From: an uncultured Dehalococcoidia bacterium
Lineage (GTDB): Bacteria; Chloroflexota; Dehalococcoidia; Lucifugimonadales; UBA3495
Length of the DNA: 64,000 bases
NCBI GenBank assembly: GCA_958296225.1
Contig: OY282456.1
Coordinates: forward strand, 1,116,001 to 1,180,000
Direction: 5' to 3'
The notes beneath the pieces were generated by a model. It worked only from the letters and a program-made list of their open reading frames with translations. It ran no database searches and was not told where the DNA came from. Position 1 is the stretch's first letter. Every line of letters begins with the position of its first letter. A program made the translations under genes and the position numbers. Positions 23,503 through 32,289 of this stretch are shown here, piece after piece.

Positions 23503-24609
23503 CTACGGCACCAGCATGGCCCGCGTTATCTCCGTTTGGCGCTGGCTCCATTCGGCCTGGGCGAAGGCTTCGTTGACTTCGGCCAGGGGGAAAGTGTGGG
23601 ACACCAGTTTATTGAAGGGCAGTTTGTCCTGGTTGCGCACCAGGAAGTCCAGCAGTTCGGGCAGCAGCGCGGGGCGATACATCAGGCTGCCGACAATGTT
23701 CTTGCCCTGCAACAGTTTGGACGGGTCGATGGACACTTCCTGCCCGCGCACGATGTCGCCGATTTCGACGAAAGTGCCGCCGTTGGACAGCATATCGATG
23801 CCTTCTTTGAGCAGGTCGGCGCGGCCCACCAGTTCCATCACCACGTCGGCGCCCCGGCCGCGGGTCAGCTCGCGGACGCGGCGGACGCGGGTTTCGGGGG
23901 TGTTGAACTCCTCAATGTTGATGGTGTGGTCGGCGCCGAACTCCTCGGCCAGGGTCAGGCGGTTCTCCAGGCGGTCAAGGACGATGACGCGGTCGGCGCC
24001 GCGCTCTTTGGCCATGGCGGTGGCGTGGAGGCCCAGGCCGCCGGCGCCCATGATGACCACCGACTGGCCGTGGGTCATGTTGGCGCGCTCCAGGCCGGTG
24101 GTTACGGTGCCCATGGCGCAGTTGACCGGGCCCAGCAGGTTGTCGGGCAGTGCGTCGGGGACGCGGAAAAAGGGATGACGGGGCGGCAGGTAGAGGAAAT
24201 CGCCGTAGGTGCCGGTGAAGTAGGGCCAGTTGCCGGCGGCGGGGTACTGGCGGTTGGCGCACCAGTTGGTGGCGCCGCGCAGGCACATATGGCAGTGGTA
24301 GCAGGGGAACACGGCGGCGTACACCACCCGGTCGCCTTCCTGCACGTCGTTGCCGTAGTAATCTGAGGTAATGCCGTCGCCGAGATGCTCGATGACGCCG
24401 GTGCCTTCGTGTCCCATGACGCGGCCGGTGGCCGGCAAGGGGGAGTGTTCCTGGGTCTGGTCGCTGCGCCAGGTGTGCAGGTCGGAGCCACAGATGCCGG
24501 CCTGGGTCATGCGGAGCAGCACTGCGCCGGGTTCGGGTTCCGGCACATCGTATTCCTGAATTTCAAAAGGCTGACCGTACTCTTTGACGACAACGATGCG
24601 TCCTTTCAT
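23503..24609 (-). CDS. zinc-dependent medium-chain alcohol dehydrogenase
   Basis: A 368-residue MDR-family dehydrogenase. Catalytic zinc ligands are Cys40 in GICGSDLH and the GHE motif at 66-68; structural zinc ligands are the C103/C106/C109/C117 set in PCYHCHMCLRGATNWC. The Rossmann motif is VVIMGAGGLGLHA. It oxidises an alcohol or polyol with NAD(P)+; substrate not determined. The gene stands alone on the minus strand, and a 12-codon copy of its 3' end is found 1.2 kb away at 22299. Confidence 0.9.
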   Translation of the reverse strand: MKGRIVVVKEYGQPFEIQEYDVPEPEPGAVLLRMTQAGICGSDLHTWRSDQTQEHSPLPATGRVMGHEGTGVIEHLGDGITSDYYGNDVQEGDRVVYAAVFPCYHCHMCLRGATNWCANRQYPAAGNWPYFTGTYGDFLYLPPRHPFFRVPDALPDNLLGPVNCAMGTVTTGLERANMTHGQSVVIMGAGGLGLHATAMAKERGADRVIVLDRLENRLTLAEEFGADHTINIEEFNTPETRVRRVRELTRGRGADVVMELVGRADLLKEGIDMLSNGGTFVEIGDIVRGQEVSIDPSKLLQGKNIVGSLMYRPALLPELLDFLVRNQDKLPFNKLVSHTFPLAEVNEAFAQAEWSQRQTEITRAMLVP

Positions 24610-24796
24610 AATTTTCCCTCCGGTTGTGCAGTATTGCTGATGGCCGGTATCCTAGCACAACAGGATAGTATAGGTAAGTACGGAGCCGGAACCGCCTGGC
24701 CTGGCCATAGCGCCAATGTCTTTGCGCGCGAAACGGCGCGGGAATGACCGCCGGCGAGGTCAAGAAAACTGGAATACGCCGGCGCCTCCATAATGT

Positions 24797-24825
24797 GTAG
24801 GGGCGGGTTTGAAACCCGCCCCCAC
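24797..24825. terminator. hairpin after hsp20
   Basis: A GGGGCGGGTTT / AACCCGCCCC palindrome about 30 nt beyond the hsp20 stop. It is positioned to end the minus-strand hsp20 transcript. The sequence resembles hairpins at 19468 and 29427. Confidence 0.55.
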
Positions 24826-24853
24826 TGCGTACCCGCCGGAGTCCGGCCGGCCT

Positions 24854-25333
24854 TTACGCGCCGTCGGTCGTCGCAGCGCCCCCGATGGGTAGGCGCCGGG
24901 TCTGCGCCGTTCCGGCCACCGGCACGGTTACGGTAAGCACGCCGTGCTCCAGGCCCACGGCGGCGGCGTCCAGGTCCAGGTCGCCGGGGAGGCGGACGGC
25001 CCGGGCGAAGCTGCCGGAGCGGCGCTCCCGCATCAGGTACTCCTCGGACTCGCGGGTTACTTCCGACTGGCGCGACGCCTTGACCGACAGCACCCGGTCG
25101 GGGCTGATGGACACGTCCACGTCCGCGGCGGCAAAGCCGGGCAGCGAGGCGTGCACCGTCAGCTGCTGGTCGTCGCGGCGCACGTCCATAGGGATGCGCC
25201 ACGCCGCGGCGGACTCCACCTCATCGTGTTCCAACGGGTCGCCCCAGCGCTGGCTGGCCCACAGGGGGCTGTTCAGCAGGCGGCTGAAGTGGCGCATTTC
25301 GCGGAAGGGGTCAAATCGCTGCATACTCGTCAT
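24854..25333 (-). CDS. Hsp20/alpha-crystallin small heat-shock protein
   Basis: A 159-residue small heat-shock protein that holds unfolding proteins in refoldable form. It starts MTSMQRFDPFREMRHFSRLL, has the alpha-crystallin domain from about residue 45 (WRIPMDVRRDDQQLTVHASL, VSISPDRVLSVKASRQSE, SGSFARAVRLPGDLD) and ends its core with GLEHGVLTVTVPV. GGAGG lies 8 nt before the ATG at 25333. It is divergent from dnaJ and has a clear promoter upstream. Confidence 0.9.
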   Translation of the reverse strand: MTSMQRFDPFREMRHFSRLLNSPLWASQRWGDPLEHDEVESAAAWRIPMDVRRDDQQLTVHASLPGFAAADVDVSISPDRVLSVKASRQSEVTRESEEYLMRERRSGSFARAVRLPGDLDLDAAAVGLEHGVLTVTVPVAGTAQTRRLPIGGAATTDGA

Positions 25334-25405
25334 CGTCAATCCTCCATTGGCGCCGGCGCGTTGGCCGGGGATGTGATTTGCCGGTTGCTCCGGCTGTTGC
25401 AACCC

Positions 25406-25434
25406 ACTATACAAACTTGATTGGCTCTTGTCAA
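25406..25434 (-). promoter_or_regulatory. hsp20 promoter with overlapping inverted repeat (HspR-like operator)
   Basis: On the minus strand TTGACA (25434-25429) and TATAGT (25411-25406) are separated by exactly 17 bp, a strong sigma70 promoter, about 70 bp before hsp20. The spacer and the -35 box contain CTTGA (25416-25420) and TCAAC (25431-25435) in inverted orientation, resembling the CTTGA...TCAAG half-sites of HAIR elements bound by HspR. An HspR gene is encoded 1.2 kb away. Confidence 0.6.
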
Positions 25435-25461
25435 CTATCTGCTGAAAATCACCGCAGCATA

Positions 25462-25490
25462 TTGACGGCGGCATCGTCAGGGCTTACGAT
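25462..25490 (+). promoter_or_regulatory. dnaJ-hspR-clpC promoter candidate
   Basis: TTGACG (25462-25467) and TACGAT (25485-25490) with a 17-bp spacer, ~37 bp before the dnaJ start. It lies in the same divergent region as the hsp20 promoter, so one operator could control both directions. Confidence 0.5.
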
Positions 25491-25526
25491 GGTAGCATCA
25501 TCAATTTTATGCAGGCAGGCGCTGCA

Positions 25527-26417
25527 ATGGCCGATTACTACGACATCCTGGGCGTATCCCGCACCGCCGACGAGAAGGAAATCCGGCAGGCGTACCGCCG
25601 GCTGGCCCGTCAGCATCACCCCGACGTGAACCCCGGCGACGCCGACGCCGCCGAGCGGTTCAAGTCGATTAACGCCGCCTACGAAGTGCTGTCCGACGCC
25701 GACAAGCGGGCCAAGTACGACCGCTATGGCGACCGCTGGGAGCAGGCCGAACATTTTGAGTCGGCCGGCGGGGGATTTTCGCAGTTCTTCCGCGGCGGCG
25801 ACTTTGGCGGCGGACGGGGCGGTTTCACTTTCACCACCGGCGGGGGCGGCTCTCTGTCCGACCTGCTGGGCGGGTTCGCCGGCGGCTTTGGGGGCGCGGG
25901 CGAGCATTTCCGCGCCCGCCCCGCCGACGTGCCGGTGGACATTACGCTGGAGGAAGCCGACGCCGGCGCCGCCCGTCTGGTCAACCTGCCCGACGGGCGC
26001 CGTCTGGAAGTCAAAATCCCCGCCGGCATCGCCGACGGCGGCCGGGTTCACATCGCTGCCGGCAACGGCGCCGGCGGCGAGTTCAACCTGCTGGTAACGA
26101 CGCAGCCCCATCAACTGTTTGAACGGGAGGGAGACGACCTGCGTACTACAGTGGATGTTCCCCTGCTGGACGCAGTGCTGGGCGGCAAGGTTACGGTGAA
26201 AACCCTGCGCGGCCAGATTGAGCTGACCCTGCCGCCCGAAACGCAGAACGGCCGGCGGTTCCGCCTGGCCGGGCAGGGCATGGCGCGGTTGAACGACCCC
26301 GCCCGGCGCGGCGACCTTTACGCCACGGTCAACGTGGCGCTGCCGACCGGCCTCACCGACGGGCAGCGTCGCCTGTTTGAACAGCTGCGCGACGCCGGGG
26401 CCGCCGGCGATAACTAG
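25527..26417 (+). CDS. DnaJ-class co-chaperone (CbpA type, no zinc finger)
   Basis: A 296-residue J-domain protein. The J domain (residues 1-70) has YYDILGVSRTADEKEIRQAY and the essential HPD in RQHHPDVNPGD; it is followed by a Gly/Phe-rich linker (GGGFSQFFRGGDFGGG) and two substrate-binding beta domains (LEVKIPAGIADGGRVHIA, and LLDAVLGGKVTVKTLRGQIEL). The cysteine-rich zinc finger of DnaJ is absent. It stimulates DnaK ATPase activity. I chose ATG 25527 (MADYYDILG) rather than the in-frame ATG at 25509. hspR and clpC follow. Confidence 0.9.
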   Translation: MADYYDILGVSRTADEKEIRQAYRRLARQHHPDVNPGDADAAERFKSINAAYEVLSDADKRAKYDRYGDRWEQAEHFESAGGGFSQFFRGGDFGGGRGGFTFTTGGGGSLSDLLGGFAGGFGGAGEHFRARPADVPVDITLEEADAGAARLVNLPDGRRLEVKIPAGIADGGRVHIAAGNGAGGEFNLLVTTQPHQLFEREGDDLRTTVDVPLLDAVLGGKVTVKTLRGQIELTLPPETQNGRRFRLAGQGMARLNDPARRGDLYATVNVALPTGLTDGQRRLFEQLRDAGAAGDN

Positions 26418-26575
26418 GGCCTGTTGACATTTATTGTCGTCCCGGCGCGAGTCGTAATCATGGCAGCAGACACCGCGCCGGAGCGGCAAAATCTTAACGC
26501 AGAGACACAAAGGTTCCCGGATTCCCGCTGGCGCGGGAGTGACGAATGAAATCTCCAAATGTCAACGGAACCTGA
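26418..26575. mobile_element. MITE-like element between dnaJ and hspR
   Basis: The ~155-bp spacer has imperfect inverted ends, CTGTTGACATTT (26421-26432) and, reversed at the other end, CCGTTGACATTT (26567-26556). Inside is a palindrome ATTCCCGCTGGCGCGGGAGT, similar to one inside the element at 54287. The family differs from the GGTAGCG elements. Confidence 0.5.
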
Positions 26576-26590
26576 CCAGGAGCAATCGCA

Positions 26591-26938
26591 ATGACGCCGG
26601 ACGGCAATTTTACCAACGAACCCTGTTTCGTCATCAGCGTGGCGGCCCGGATGGTGGGCCTGCACGCCCAAACCCTGCGCTACTACGAGCGCGTCGGCCT
26701 GGTGATGCCCTCCCGTTCCGGGGGCCGCCAGCGGCTGTACTCCATGGCCGACGTGGAACGGCTGCGACGTATCAAGACCTTTACCGACGAGATGGGCGTT
26801 AACCTGGCCGGCGCCGAAATCGCCCTGAAACTGATTGACCGCATCCGGGAGCTGGAAGCCCAGGTTGAAGCCCTGACCGGCGAAGTGGCCCGGCTGCGCG
26901 CCGCCCGGAGCGCCGGCAGCCCCGGCGAAAGGAGGTAG
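26591..26938 (+). CDS. hspR: MerR-family heat-shock repressor HspR
   Basis: A 115-residue MerR-type regulator with an N-terminal winged helix (FVISVAARMVGLHAQTLRYY then ERVGLVMPSRSGGRQRLYS) and a C-terminal coiled coil (LIDRIRELEAQVEALTGEV). ISVAARMVGLHAQTLRYYE and the short length are typical of HspR, which represses dnaK/clpB-type operons through HAIR sites. Its location between dnaJ and clpC supports the name. The stop codon lies inside the AAAGGAGGTAG ribosome site of clpC, so the two are coupled. Confidence 0.88.
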   Translation: MTPDGNFTNEPCFVISVAARMVGLHAQTLRYYERVGLVMPSRSGGRQRLYSMADVERLRRIKTFTDEMGVNLAGAEIALKLIDRIRELEAQVEALTGEVARLRAARSAGSPGERR

Positions 26939-26942
26939 CAAT

Positions 26943-29417
26943 ATGGTTATGAGTGCTGAAAAATTCACCCGCCAGGCCCAGGAAGCTCTGCAGCGTTCCC
27001 AGGAGCTGGTACGCAACTATCGCCACAGCCAGTGGGACGTGGAACACGTGCTGCTGGCCCTGGTCGCCCTGGACGGCGGCCTGCCGGAGCAAATTTTCCG
27101 CGAGCTGGGCGTTGACCCGGAAACTGTCAAATCGCGGCTGCACCAGTCGCTGGAAGCGCAGGCCCGGCTGGTTGGGGATACGCAGCAAATCTTTATCACG
27201 CCCCGGCTGCAGCGGATGCTGCAAGTATCCGACGCGGAGGCGCAGCGGCTCAAGGACCAGTTCATCAGCGTGGAGCATCTGCTGGTGGCGGCGGCGCGGG
27301 AAAGCGCCGGCGACTCGGCCCGCGTGCTCCGGGATTTGGGAATCAATCAGGAAATGGTCTATCAGGCGATGCAAAAGCTGCGCGGCGCGCACCGCGTTGA
27401 CGACCCCAACGCCGAGCAGCGTTACCGCTCGCTGGAAAAGTACAGCGTGGACCTTACCGAGTTGGCCCGCGTCGGCAAGCTGGACCCGGTGGTAGGCCGG
27501 GACAACGAAATCCGTCAGGTGATGCAGACCCTCACCCGGCGCACCAAGAACAACCCGGTGCTCATCGGCGACGCCGGCGTGGGCAAGACCGCCATCGCCG
27601 AGGGGCTGGCCAGCAAAATCATCTGCGACGACGTGCCCGACTCCCTGCACAACAAGCGGGTGATGGCGCTGGATATGGGCCGGCTGGTGGCCGGGGCCAA
27701 GTTTCGCGGCGAGTTTGAGGAACGGCTGAAGTCGGTCATTGACGAGGTTACGTCGTCCAACGGCGAGGTCATCATCTTTCTGGACGAGATGCACACGCTG
27801 GTGGGGGCCGGCGCCGGCGAGGGCGGCCTGGACGCCAGCAATATGCTGAAGCCGGCGCTGGCGCGGGGCGAACTGCAGGCCATCGGCTCCACCACGCTGG
27901 ACGAATACCGGAAGCACATTGAGCGCGACCCGGCCCTGGCGCGGCGGTTCCATCCCGTGTACGTGGACGAACCGACGGCGGAGGAAACCCGGTCCATCCT
28001 GCAAGCGTTGAAGCCCCGCTACGAAGCCCACCACAAGGTGACCATCAGCGACGCCGCGCTGCAGGCGGCGGTGCGCCTCAGCAGCCGCTATGTCACCGAC
28101 CGGCGGCTGCCCGACAAGGCCATTGACTTTATCGACGAAGCGGCCAGCAAGGTACGCATTGACGCCGGCTCCCTGCCGCCCCGGGTGCAGGAAATGGAGA
28201 ACCGGCGGCGGGAGCTGCTTGACCTGGAGGAACGGGCCAACCAGCTGTCCGACTACGAGCGTTCCGCCGGGCATCGCACCGAGCGGCTGCGCCTGGAATC
28301 CGAGCTGAACGCGGAGCGGGAGGCCATTGAGCACACCACCGGCCCCGATTTGGTGGTCAACGAAAAAGACATTGCCGAGCTGGTCTCCAACTGGACGGGC
28401 ATCCCGGTGGGCCGACTGCTGGAGGGCGAGGCGGAACGGCTGCTTAATATGGAGGAGCAGCTGCATCGCCGGGTCATCGGCCAGGAGGAAGCCGTGGCCG
28501 CCGTGGCGGATACCGTCCGCCGCGCCCGCTCCGGCCTGAACGACCCGCGCCGTCCCTTTGGCAGTTTCATCTTTCTCGGCCCCACCGGCGTGGGCAAGAC
28601 CGAGTTGAGCCGGGCGCTGGCCGAGTTCCTGTTCAACGACGAGGACAGTATGGTGCGGCTGGATATGTCGGAGTACGGCGAGCGGCATACCGTGTCCCGG
28701 CTCATTGGCGCGCCGCCGGGTTACGTGGGCTACGACGACGCCGGCCAGCTGACGGAAGCGGTGCGCCGCCGCCCCCATCGCGTCATCCTGTTCGACGAAA
28801 TTGAAAAGGCCCACCCCGACGTGTTCAACCTGCTGCTGCAGATTCTGGAGGATGGCCGCCTCACCGACGGGCAAGGGCGCACCGTTGATTTCCGTAACAC
28901 GGTAGTCATTATGACCAGCAACTTGGGTACGGGGGATTTGTCCCTGCGGCCCTTCGGCTTCAACCCGGCGGGTGGCCCGGAGCAGGATGCCGGCAAGGTT
29001 ACGCCGGAACTGGCCCGCTCCGTCCAGGACGCCCTGCGGCGCACCTTCCGCCCCGAGCTGCTCAACCGCATCGACGAAACCATCGTGTTTCACCCCCTCA
29101 GCCGCACGCAAATCGGCCAGATTGTGGAGCTGATGGTTGGAGAGGTACAGGAACGGTTGGCGGAACGGGAGATTACCTGCGAGTTGACCGGGGCCGCTTG
29201 CGACTGGCTGGTGAACGAAGGGTTTAACATCACCTACGGCGCGCGCCCGCTGCGCCGGGCCATCCAACGGCATCTGGAGAACGCGCTTTCCCGGGGCGTC
29301 TTGTCCGGTGAGTTCAAGGCCGGCGGCCATGTAGTCGCCGATGTCAACGCCGCCGGCGACGGGCTGGAGCTGTCGGTGGCGGCTGTTGCCGAACCGGAGT
29401 TGGCCCGAGTAGCGTGA
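26943..29417 (+). CDS. clpC: Clp AAA+ unfoldase, ClpC-like
   Basis: An 824-residue Hsp100 protein. It has an N-terminal Clp repeat domain ([19 protein letters not shown]), NBD1 with Walker A GDAGVGKT and [11 protein letters not shown], a short middle segment of ~50 residues ([19 protein letters not shown]), and NBD2 with GPTGVGKT and a C-terminal D2 domain. The short middle domain and a PFGF tripeptide at the place of the ClpP-contacting loop favour ClpC (protease partner) over ClpB (disaggregase). No clpP gene is in the window. It starts 4 nt after hspR and is followed by a hairpin. Confidence 0.88.
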   Translation: MVMSAEKFTRQAQEALQRSQELVRNYRHSQWDVEHVLLALVALDGGLPEQIFRELGVDPETVKSRLHQSLEAQARLVGDTQQIFITPRLQRMLQVSDAEAQRLKDQFISVEHLLVAAARESAGDSARVLRDLGINQEMVYQAMQKLRGAHRVDDPNAEQRYRSLEKYSVDLTELARVGKLDPVVGRDNEIRQVMQTLTRRTKNNPVLIGDAGVGKTAIAEGLASKIICDDVPDSLHNKRVMALDMGRLVAGAKFRGEFEERLKSVIDEVTSSNGEVIIFLDEMHTLVGAGAGEGGLDASNMLKPALARGELQAIGSTTLDEYRKHIERDPALARRFHPVYVDEPTAEETRSILQALKPRYEAHHKVTISDAALQAAVRLSSRYVTDRRLPDKAIDFIDEAASKVRIDAGSLPPRVQEMENRRRELLDLEERANQLSDYERSAGHRTERLRLESELNAEREAIEHTTGPDLVVNEKDIAELVSNWTGIPVGRLLEGEAERLLNMEEQLHRRVIGQEEAVAAVADTVRRARSGLNDPRRPFGSFIFLGPTGVGKTELSRALAEFLFNDEDSMVRLDMSEYGERHTVSRLIGAPPGYVGYDDAGQLTEAVRRRPHRVILFDEIEKAHPDVFNLLLQILEDGRLTDGQGRTVDFRNTVVIMTSNLGTGDLSLRPFGFNPAGGPEQDAGKVTPELARSVQDALRRTFRPELLNRIDETIVFHPLSRTQIGQIVELMVGEVQERLAEREITCELTGAACDWLVNEGFNITYGARPLRRAIQRHLENALSRGVLSGEFKAGGHVVADVNAAGDGLELSVAAVAEPELARVA

Positions 29418-29426
29418 GGCGACCGG

Positions 29427-29454
29427 GTAGGGGCGGATGATTATTCGCCCCTAC
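29427..29454. terminator. hairpin between clpC and a convergent gene
   Basis: GTAGGGGCGGATGA and TTATTCGCCCCTAC form a near-perfect palindrome between the clpC stop and the end of the minus-strand gene at 29456. Confidence 0.65.
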
Positions 29455-29455
29455 A

Positions 29456-29818
29456 TTATGGCAGCGGCGGCAGGGACAGCAAGTTGGAGATTAAGCCTTG
29501 AGTGTGACGCCAGGCGTCGCGCACCTGGCGTTCTTGCCGGTGGCCACGGTAAAAGTGGCGGTGCAACATTTCCGCTCTGCCAAAGTCGCTGCTCAGACGT
29601 AACTCCGGGTATTCATTGTTCAACCGTCTGACGGCCAGTCGCACGTGGTCGTGGCCGTAGGTGGGCAGATTCGAGTGTTGGTGCGCCACGAACTTTACCG
29701 CGTGAACCGCCGCGCCCCAGGCCATTTCCGCCCCGCTTACCAGACGCTGCGCCGCGAATTCCCGCTCCGCCAACTCCGAGCAAATGTCCACCCAGGCGCG
29801 ATGCCGGTCAGGTTCCAT
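29456..29818 (-). CDS. HEPN-like (PaREP1-like) small protein
   Basis: A 120-residue helical protein with a core like HEPN/PaREP1 proteins: AEREFAAQRLVSGAEMAWGA then AVHAVKFVAHQHSN and a C-terminal QVRDAWRHTQGLISNL. The ATG at 29818 (MEPDRHRAWVDIC) starts 5 nt after the upstream gene's stop at 29823; a TTG at 29848 would overlap that gene. Together with the DUF433-containing gene it looks like a two-component toxin-antitoxin-like pair. Family assignment is by pattern only. Confidence 0.55.
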   Translation of the reverse strand: MEPDRHRAWVDICSELAEREFAAQRLVSGAEMAWGAAVHAVKFVAHQHSNLPTYGHDHVRLAVRRLNNEYPELRLSSDFGRAEMLHRHFYRGHRQERQVRDAWRHTQGLISNLLSLPPLP

Positions 29819-29822
29819 ACGG

Positions 29823-30428
29823 TCAGGCCGGCGCTCCCGCCGCCGCAAAGATGCTTGCGATAAAGGGCGGCATCAGCTCGGCGTAAAATTCTGCTTCGCC
29901 TGGTGAGAGATATTGACCATCGGCGTTGTCCCGGACTTCCAGGGCGTTTCCAAATCCTGCAATCAGGTGGAACTTTTCGTTTTCGTCATTGGCTTCATCT
30001 CCCAGCCGTTCTATGGTCTGCTCCAGCTCCCTCTCGTTCCCGGCCAGCCAACCGCGCCGGGCGGCAACGTCCTTGATGGCCCATTCCACCGCTTGCCACA
30101 GCAGCAGCGAACCCGCGCCGAAGTCGTAGCGCTGGAACCGCTCATCCGCCTTGACCAGTATCGCCCGCGCCTCCTGCGGGATGGACTCGCCGGCAATCAG
30201 ATTGCTAATCGGGGAAACCTTCTGCGGCGCTATACGCTCGCTGGCGTAGCGCAGACAGGCCCGTATGTCCGCCGCACCTAGCTGAGGGTAGGCGGCCAGA
30301 ATGTCCGCTTCGCCGGAGCGGGCGGCCAGCAGGTCCAGGATGAGCGACACGGACAGCCCGGTTCCTTTGACCGCCGGCTGTCCGGACAATATCTCCGGGT
30401 TCGTAACGATGCGCTCTTTCCATTCCAT
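29823..30428 (-). CDS. DUF433 domain fused to a HEPN-like helical domain
   Basis: A 201-residue fusion. Residues 1-65 match DUF433, an antitoxin-like HTH family (RIVTNPEILSGQPAVKGTGL, then SVSLILDLLAARSGEADILA). Residues ~85-200 are helical with ADERFQRYDFGAGSLLLWQA and VEWAIKDVAARRGWLAGNER, resembling HEPN/PaREP1 proteins like the gene just downstream. DUF433 proteins commonly partner PIN or DUF5615-type toxins, so linkage to a HEPN-like domain is notable. Start MEWKERIV fits DUF433 N-termini. The exact role is unknown. Confidence 0.65.
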   Translation of the reverse strand: MEWKERIVTNPEILSGQPAVKGTGLSVSLILDLLAARSGEADILAAYPQLGAADIRACLRYASERIAPQKVSPISNLIAGESIPQEARAILVKADERFQRYDFGAGSLLLWQAVEWAIKDVAARRGWLAGNERELEQTIERLGDEANDENEKFHLIAGFGNALEVRDNADGQYLSPGEAEFYAELMPPFIASIFAAAGAPA

Positions 30429-30461
30429 AACAACGAGCCTAACACTGCGGCGTCTGCTCCG

Positions 30462-31370
30462 TCAATTAAGCACCAGCACCGCCCCGGCTGCCACCATCCA
30501 GGCCGCGATGGCGATGAGCAGCGGCGCATCTCGCAGCATCAGCAGCTCCGGCGATTCGGCGTCCCGGCTGTGGTTCAGCAGGTAGAGGTAGCGGAAGAGG
30601 CCGAAAATTACCGGCGGCACCGTGAGCAGCATCATGTTGTTGTCGGGCAGGTTGTCCGCTTCCACGGCGTATAGCGTGTAGCTGACCAGCGCCGCCGCCG
30701 CCGCCAGCATCAGCAGCTGCCCGCCCAGCGGGGGGCCGTAGTGTCCCAGCGTGGCCCGCTGCTTTTCCGGGTCGTCGCCGGCCAGCCGCGCCTCGGCGTA
30801 GCGGCGTCCAATGACGATGAACAACGCGCCGGAGGCGGTAACGGCGTAGAGCCAGGGGGACGGGGCCGCGCCGACGGCCACGGCCCCGGCCACGGCCCGC
30901 AGCACGTAGCCGCCGGCCACCAGCATCACGTCAACCAGGGCCACGCGCTTGAGCCGCAGGGAGTAGCCCACGTTGAGCAGCAGATAGACGCCGCCGAGCA
31001 GCGCCAAAACCCGGAACGGCGGAGCGGATATGCTGTACAGGCCAAACATTCCCGCCACGGCCAGCAGCGTGAGCGTCAGCCATGCCAGCCACGCCGGCAG
31101 GCGTCCCGATGCGATGGGGCGGTGGCGCTTGGTAGGGTGCCGGCGGTCGGCGCTGCGGTCGGCCAGGTCGTTGATGATGTAGATGGCGGAGGACAGGGCG
31201 CAGAAGGCGACGAAGAGTATCGCCAGCCCCGAAAGGTACGGCAGCAGGGTCGTCAAGTCGTCGGGCGACCATACCAGGTCCACGGCGAACAGCAGGGGCA
31301 GGAACACCAGCAGGTTCTTTACCCACTGGCGCGGGCGCGCCGTCCGGAGCAATCCTTTAAGCCGGTTCAT
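30462..31370 (-). CDS. UbiA-family prenyltransferase, decaprenyl-phosphate phosphoribosyltransferase-like
   Basis: A 302-residue UbiA-superfamily membrane enzyme with about eight helices. RPRQWVKNLLVFLPLLF at the N-terminus, the first Asp motif NDLADRSADRRHPTKRHRPI and the second, LKRVALVDVMLVAGGY, are as in enzymes that transfer phosphoribose onto polyprenyl phosphate for decaprenyl-phospho-arabinose synthesis. The reaction is inferred from those motifs. Its start overlaps the end of the upstream flippase-like gene by 14 nt, so they are translated together and may serve the same cell-envelope glycolipid. Confidence 0.82.
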   Translation of the reverse strand: MNRLKGLLRTARPRQWVKNLLVFLPLLFAVDLVWSPDDLTTLLPYLSGLAILFVAFCALSSAIYIINDLADRSADRRHPTKRHRPIASGRLPAWLAWLTLTLLAVAGMFGLYSISAPPFRVLALLGGVYLLLNVGYSLRLKRVALVDVMLVAGGYVLRAVAGAVAVGAAPSPWLYAVTASGALFIVIGRRYAEARLAGDDPEKQRATLGHYGPPLGGQLLMLAAAAALVSYTLYAVEADNLPDNNMMLLTVPPVIFGLFRYLYLLNHSRDAESPELLMLRDAPLLIAIAAWMVAAGAVLVLN

Positions 31371-32289
31371 CGGTCGTTGGCGGTCCCGTCCGGCTTAGCC
31401 ACAGCCAGGCCAGCAGGCCAATCAGCACGGCCAGCCAGAGCGTGGCCAGCCGGGTCAGCAAGGTTGCCAGCGCCGCTGCGGATGCGGACAGTCCGGCCTG
31501 ACCCAGCAGGGCGACCATGCTCCCCTCGAACCCGACTAACCCGCCGGGCAGCGCGGTTACCGCTCCCACCAGCGCCGCCGCCGCCGACACCGGCAGGGCA
31601 ATCTCCGGCGCGACGTACTCGCCCAGCCCGATGATGATTACCCACAGCGCCACGCCCTCGGCGGCCCAGGCGAAAAATCCCAGCGTCACCGCCGCCGTCA
31701 ACAGCCGCGGCGACATCAGGCGGCGCAACCCCTCCTGCGATTGCGCCAGCGGTTCCTGCCACCGCCGCAGGAGTGGGAGCCGGAGCATCATTGCGCCGTA
31801 GCGGGACGCCGCCAATGCTCCCAATGCCAGGCCCACCGCCAATAGCGCTACGATTACTGCGGCGATGGCCGCCGGCAGCAGCAGAACTCCGGTCAAGCCC
31901 AGCAGGGCTACCGATATAACGTCGGTGAGCCGCTCCATCACCACCGCCGGCGCCGATGCGGCGACGGGGACGCCGGCCCGCCGGTTCAGCCACACGCTTT
32001 TGAGCAGCTCGCCCACTTTGCCCGGCGTGATGGACAAGGCCAGCCCCGCCACGAATACCGGCAGACTGACCGACCGCGGCACGCGAATGTCCAGCGCCCG
32101 CAGGTACATTGACCATCGCAAATAGCGCAGCGCGTAATTGAGCACCGCCAAACCGGCGGCGGCGGCGAACCATAGCGGCGGGAACCCGGTCAGCAATCCG
32201 CCGATTTGCCGCAAATCGCCGTAGGCCAGCAGCCCGGCGAATACCGCCGCAATCAGGAATGCCAGCAACAGCCAACGGCGTATGGTCAT
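31357..32289 (-). CDS. lysylphosphatidylglycerol synthase/flippase-like membrane protein
   Basis: A 310-residue protein with about eight membrane helices belonging to the LPG synthase TM region family (UPF0104, AglD/MprF flippase-like). Typical stretches are RYLRWSMYLRALDIRVP, the ALSITPGKVGELLKSVWL motif, VVMERLTDVISVALLG and TALPGGLVGFEGSMVALL. The ATG at 32289 starts MTIRRWLLLAFLIA; the frame upstream is not membrane-like. It is upstream of and overlaps the prenyltransferase gene. Confidence 0.82.
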   Translation of the reverse strand: MTIRRWLLLAFLIAAVFAGLLAYGDLRQIGGLLTGFPPLWFAAAAGLAVLNYALRYLRWSMYLRALDIRVPRSVSLPVFVAGLALSITPGKVGELLKSVWLNRRAGVPVAASAPAVVMERLTDVISVALLGLTGVLLLPAAIAAVIVALLAVGLALGALAASRYGAMMLRLPLLRRWQEPLAQSQEGLRRLMSPRLLTAAVTLGFFAWAAEGVALWVIIIGLGEYVAPEIALPVSAAAALVGAVTALPGGLVGFEGSMVALLGQAGLSASAAALATLLTRLATLWLAVLIGLLAWLWLSRTGPPTTDEPA

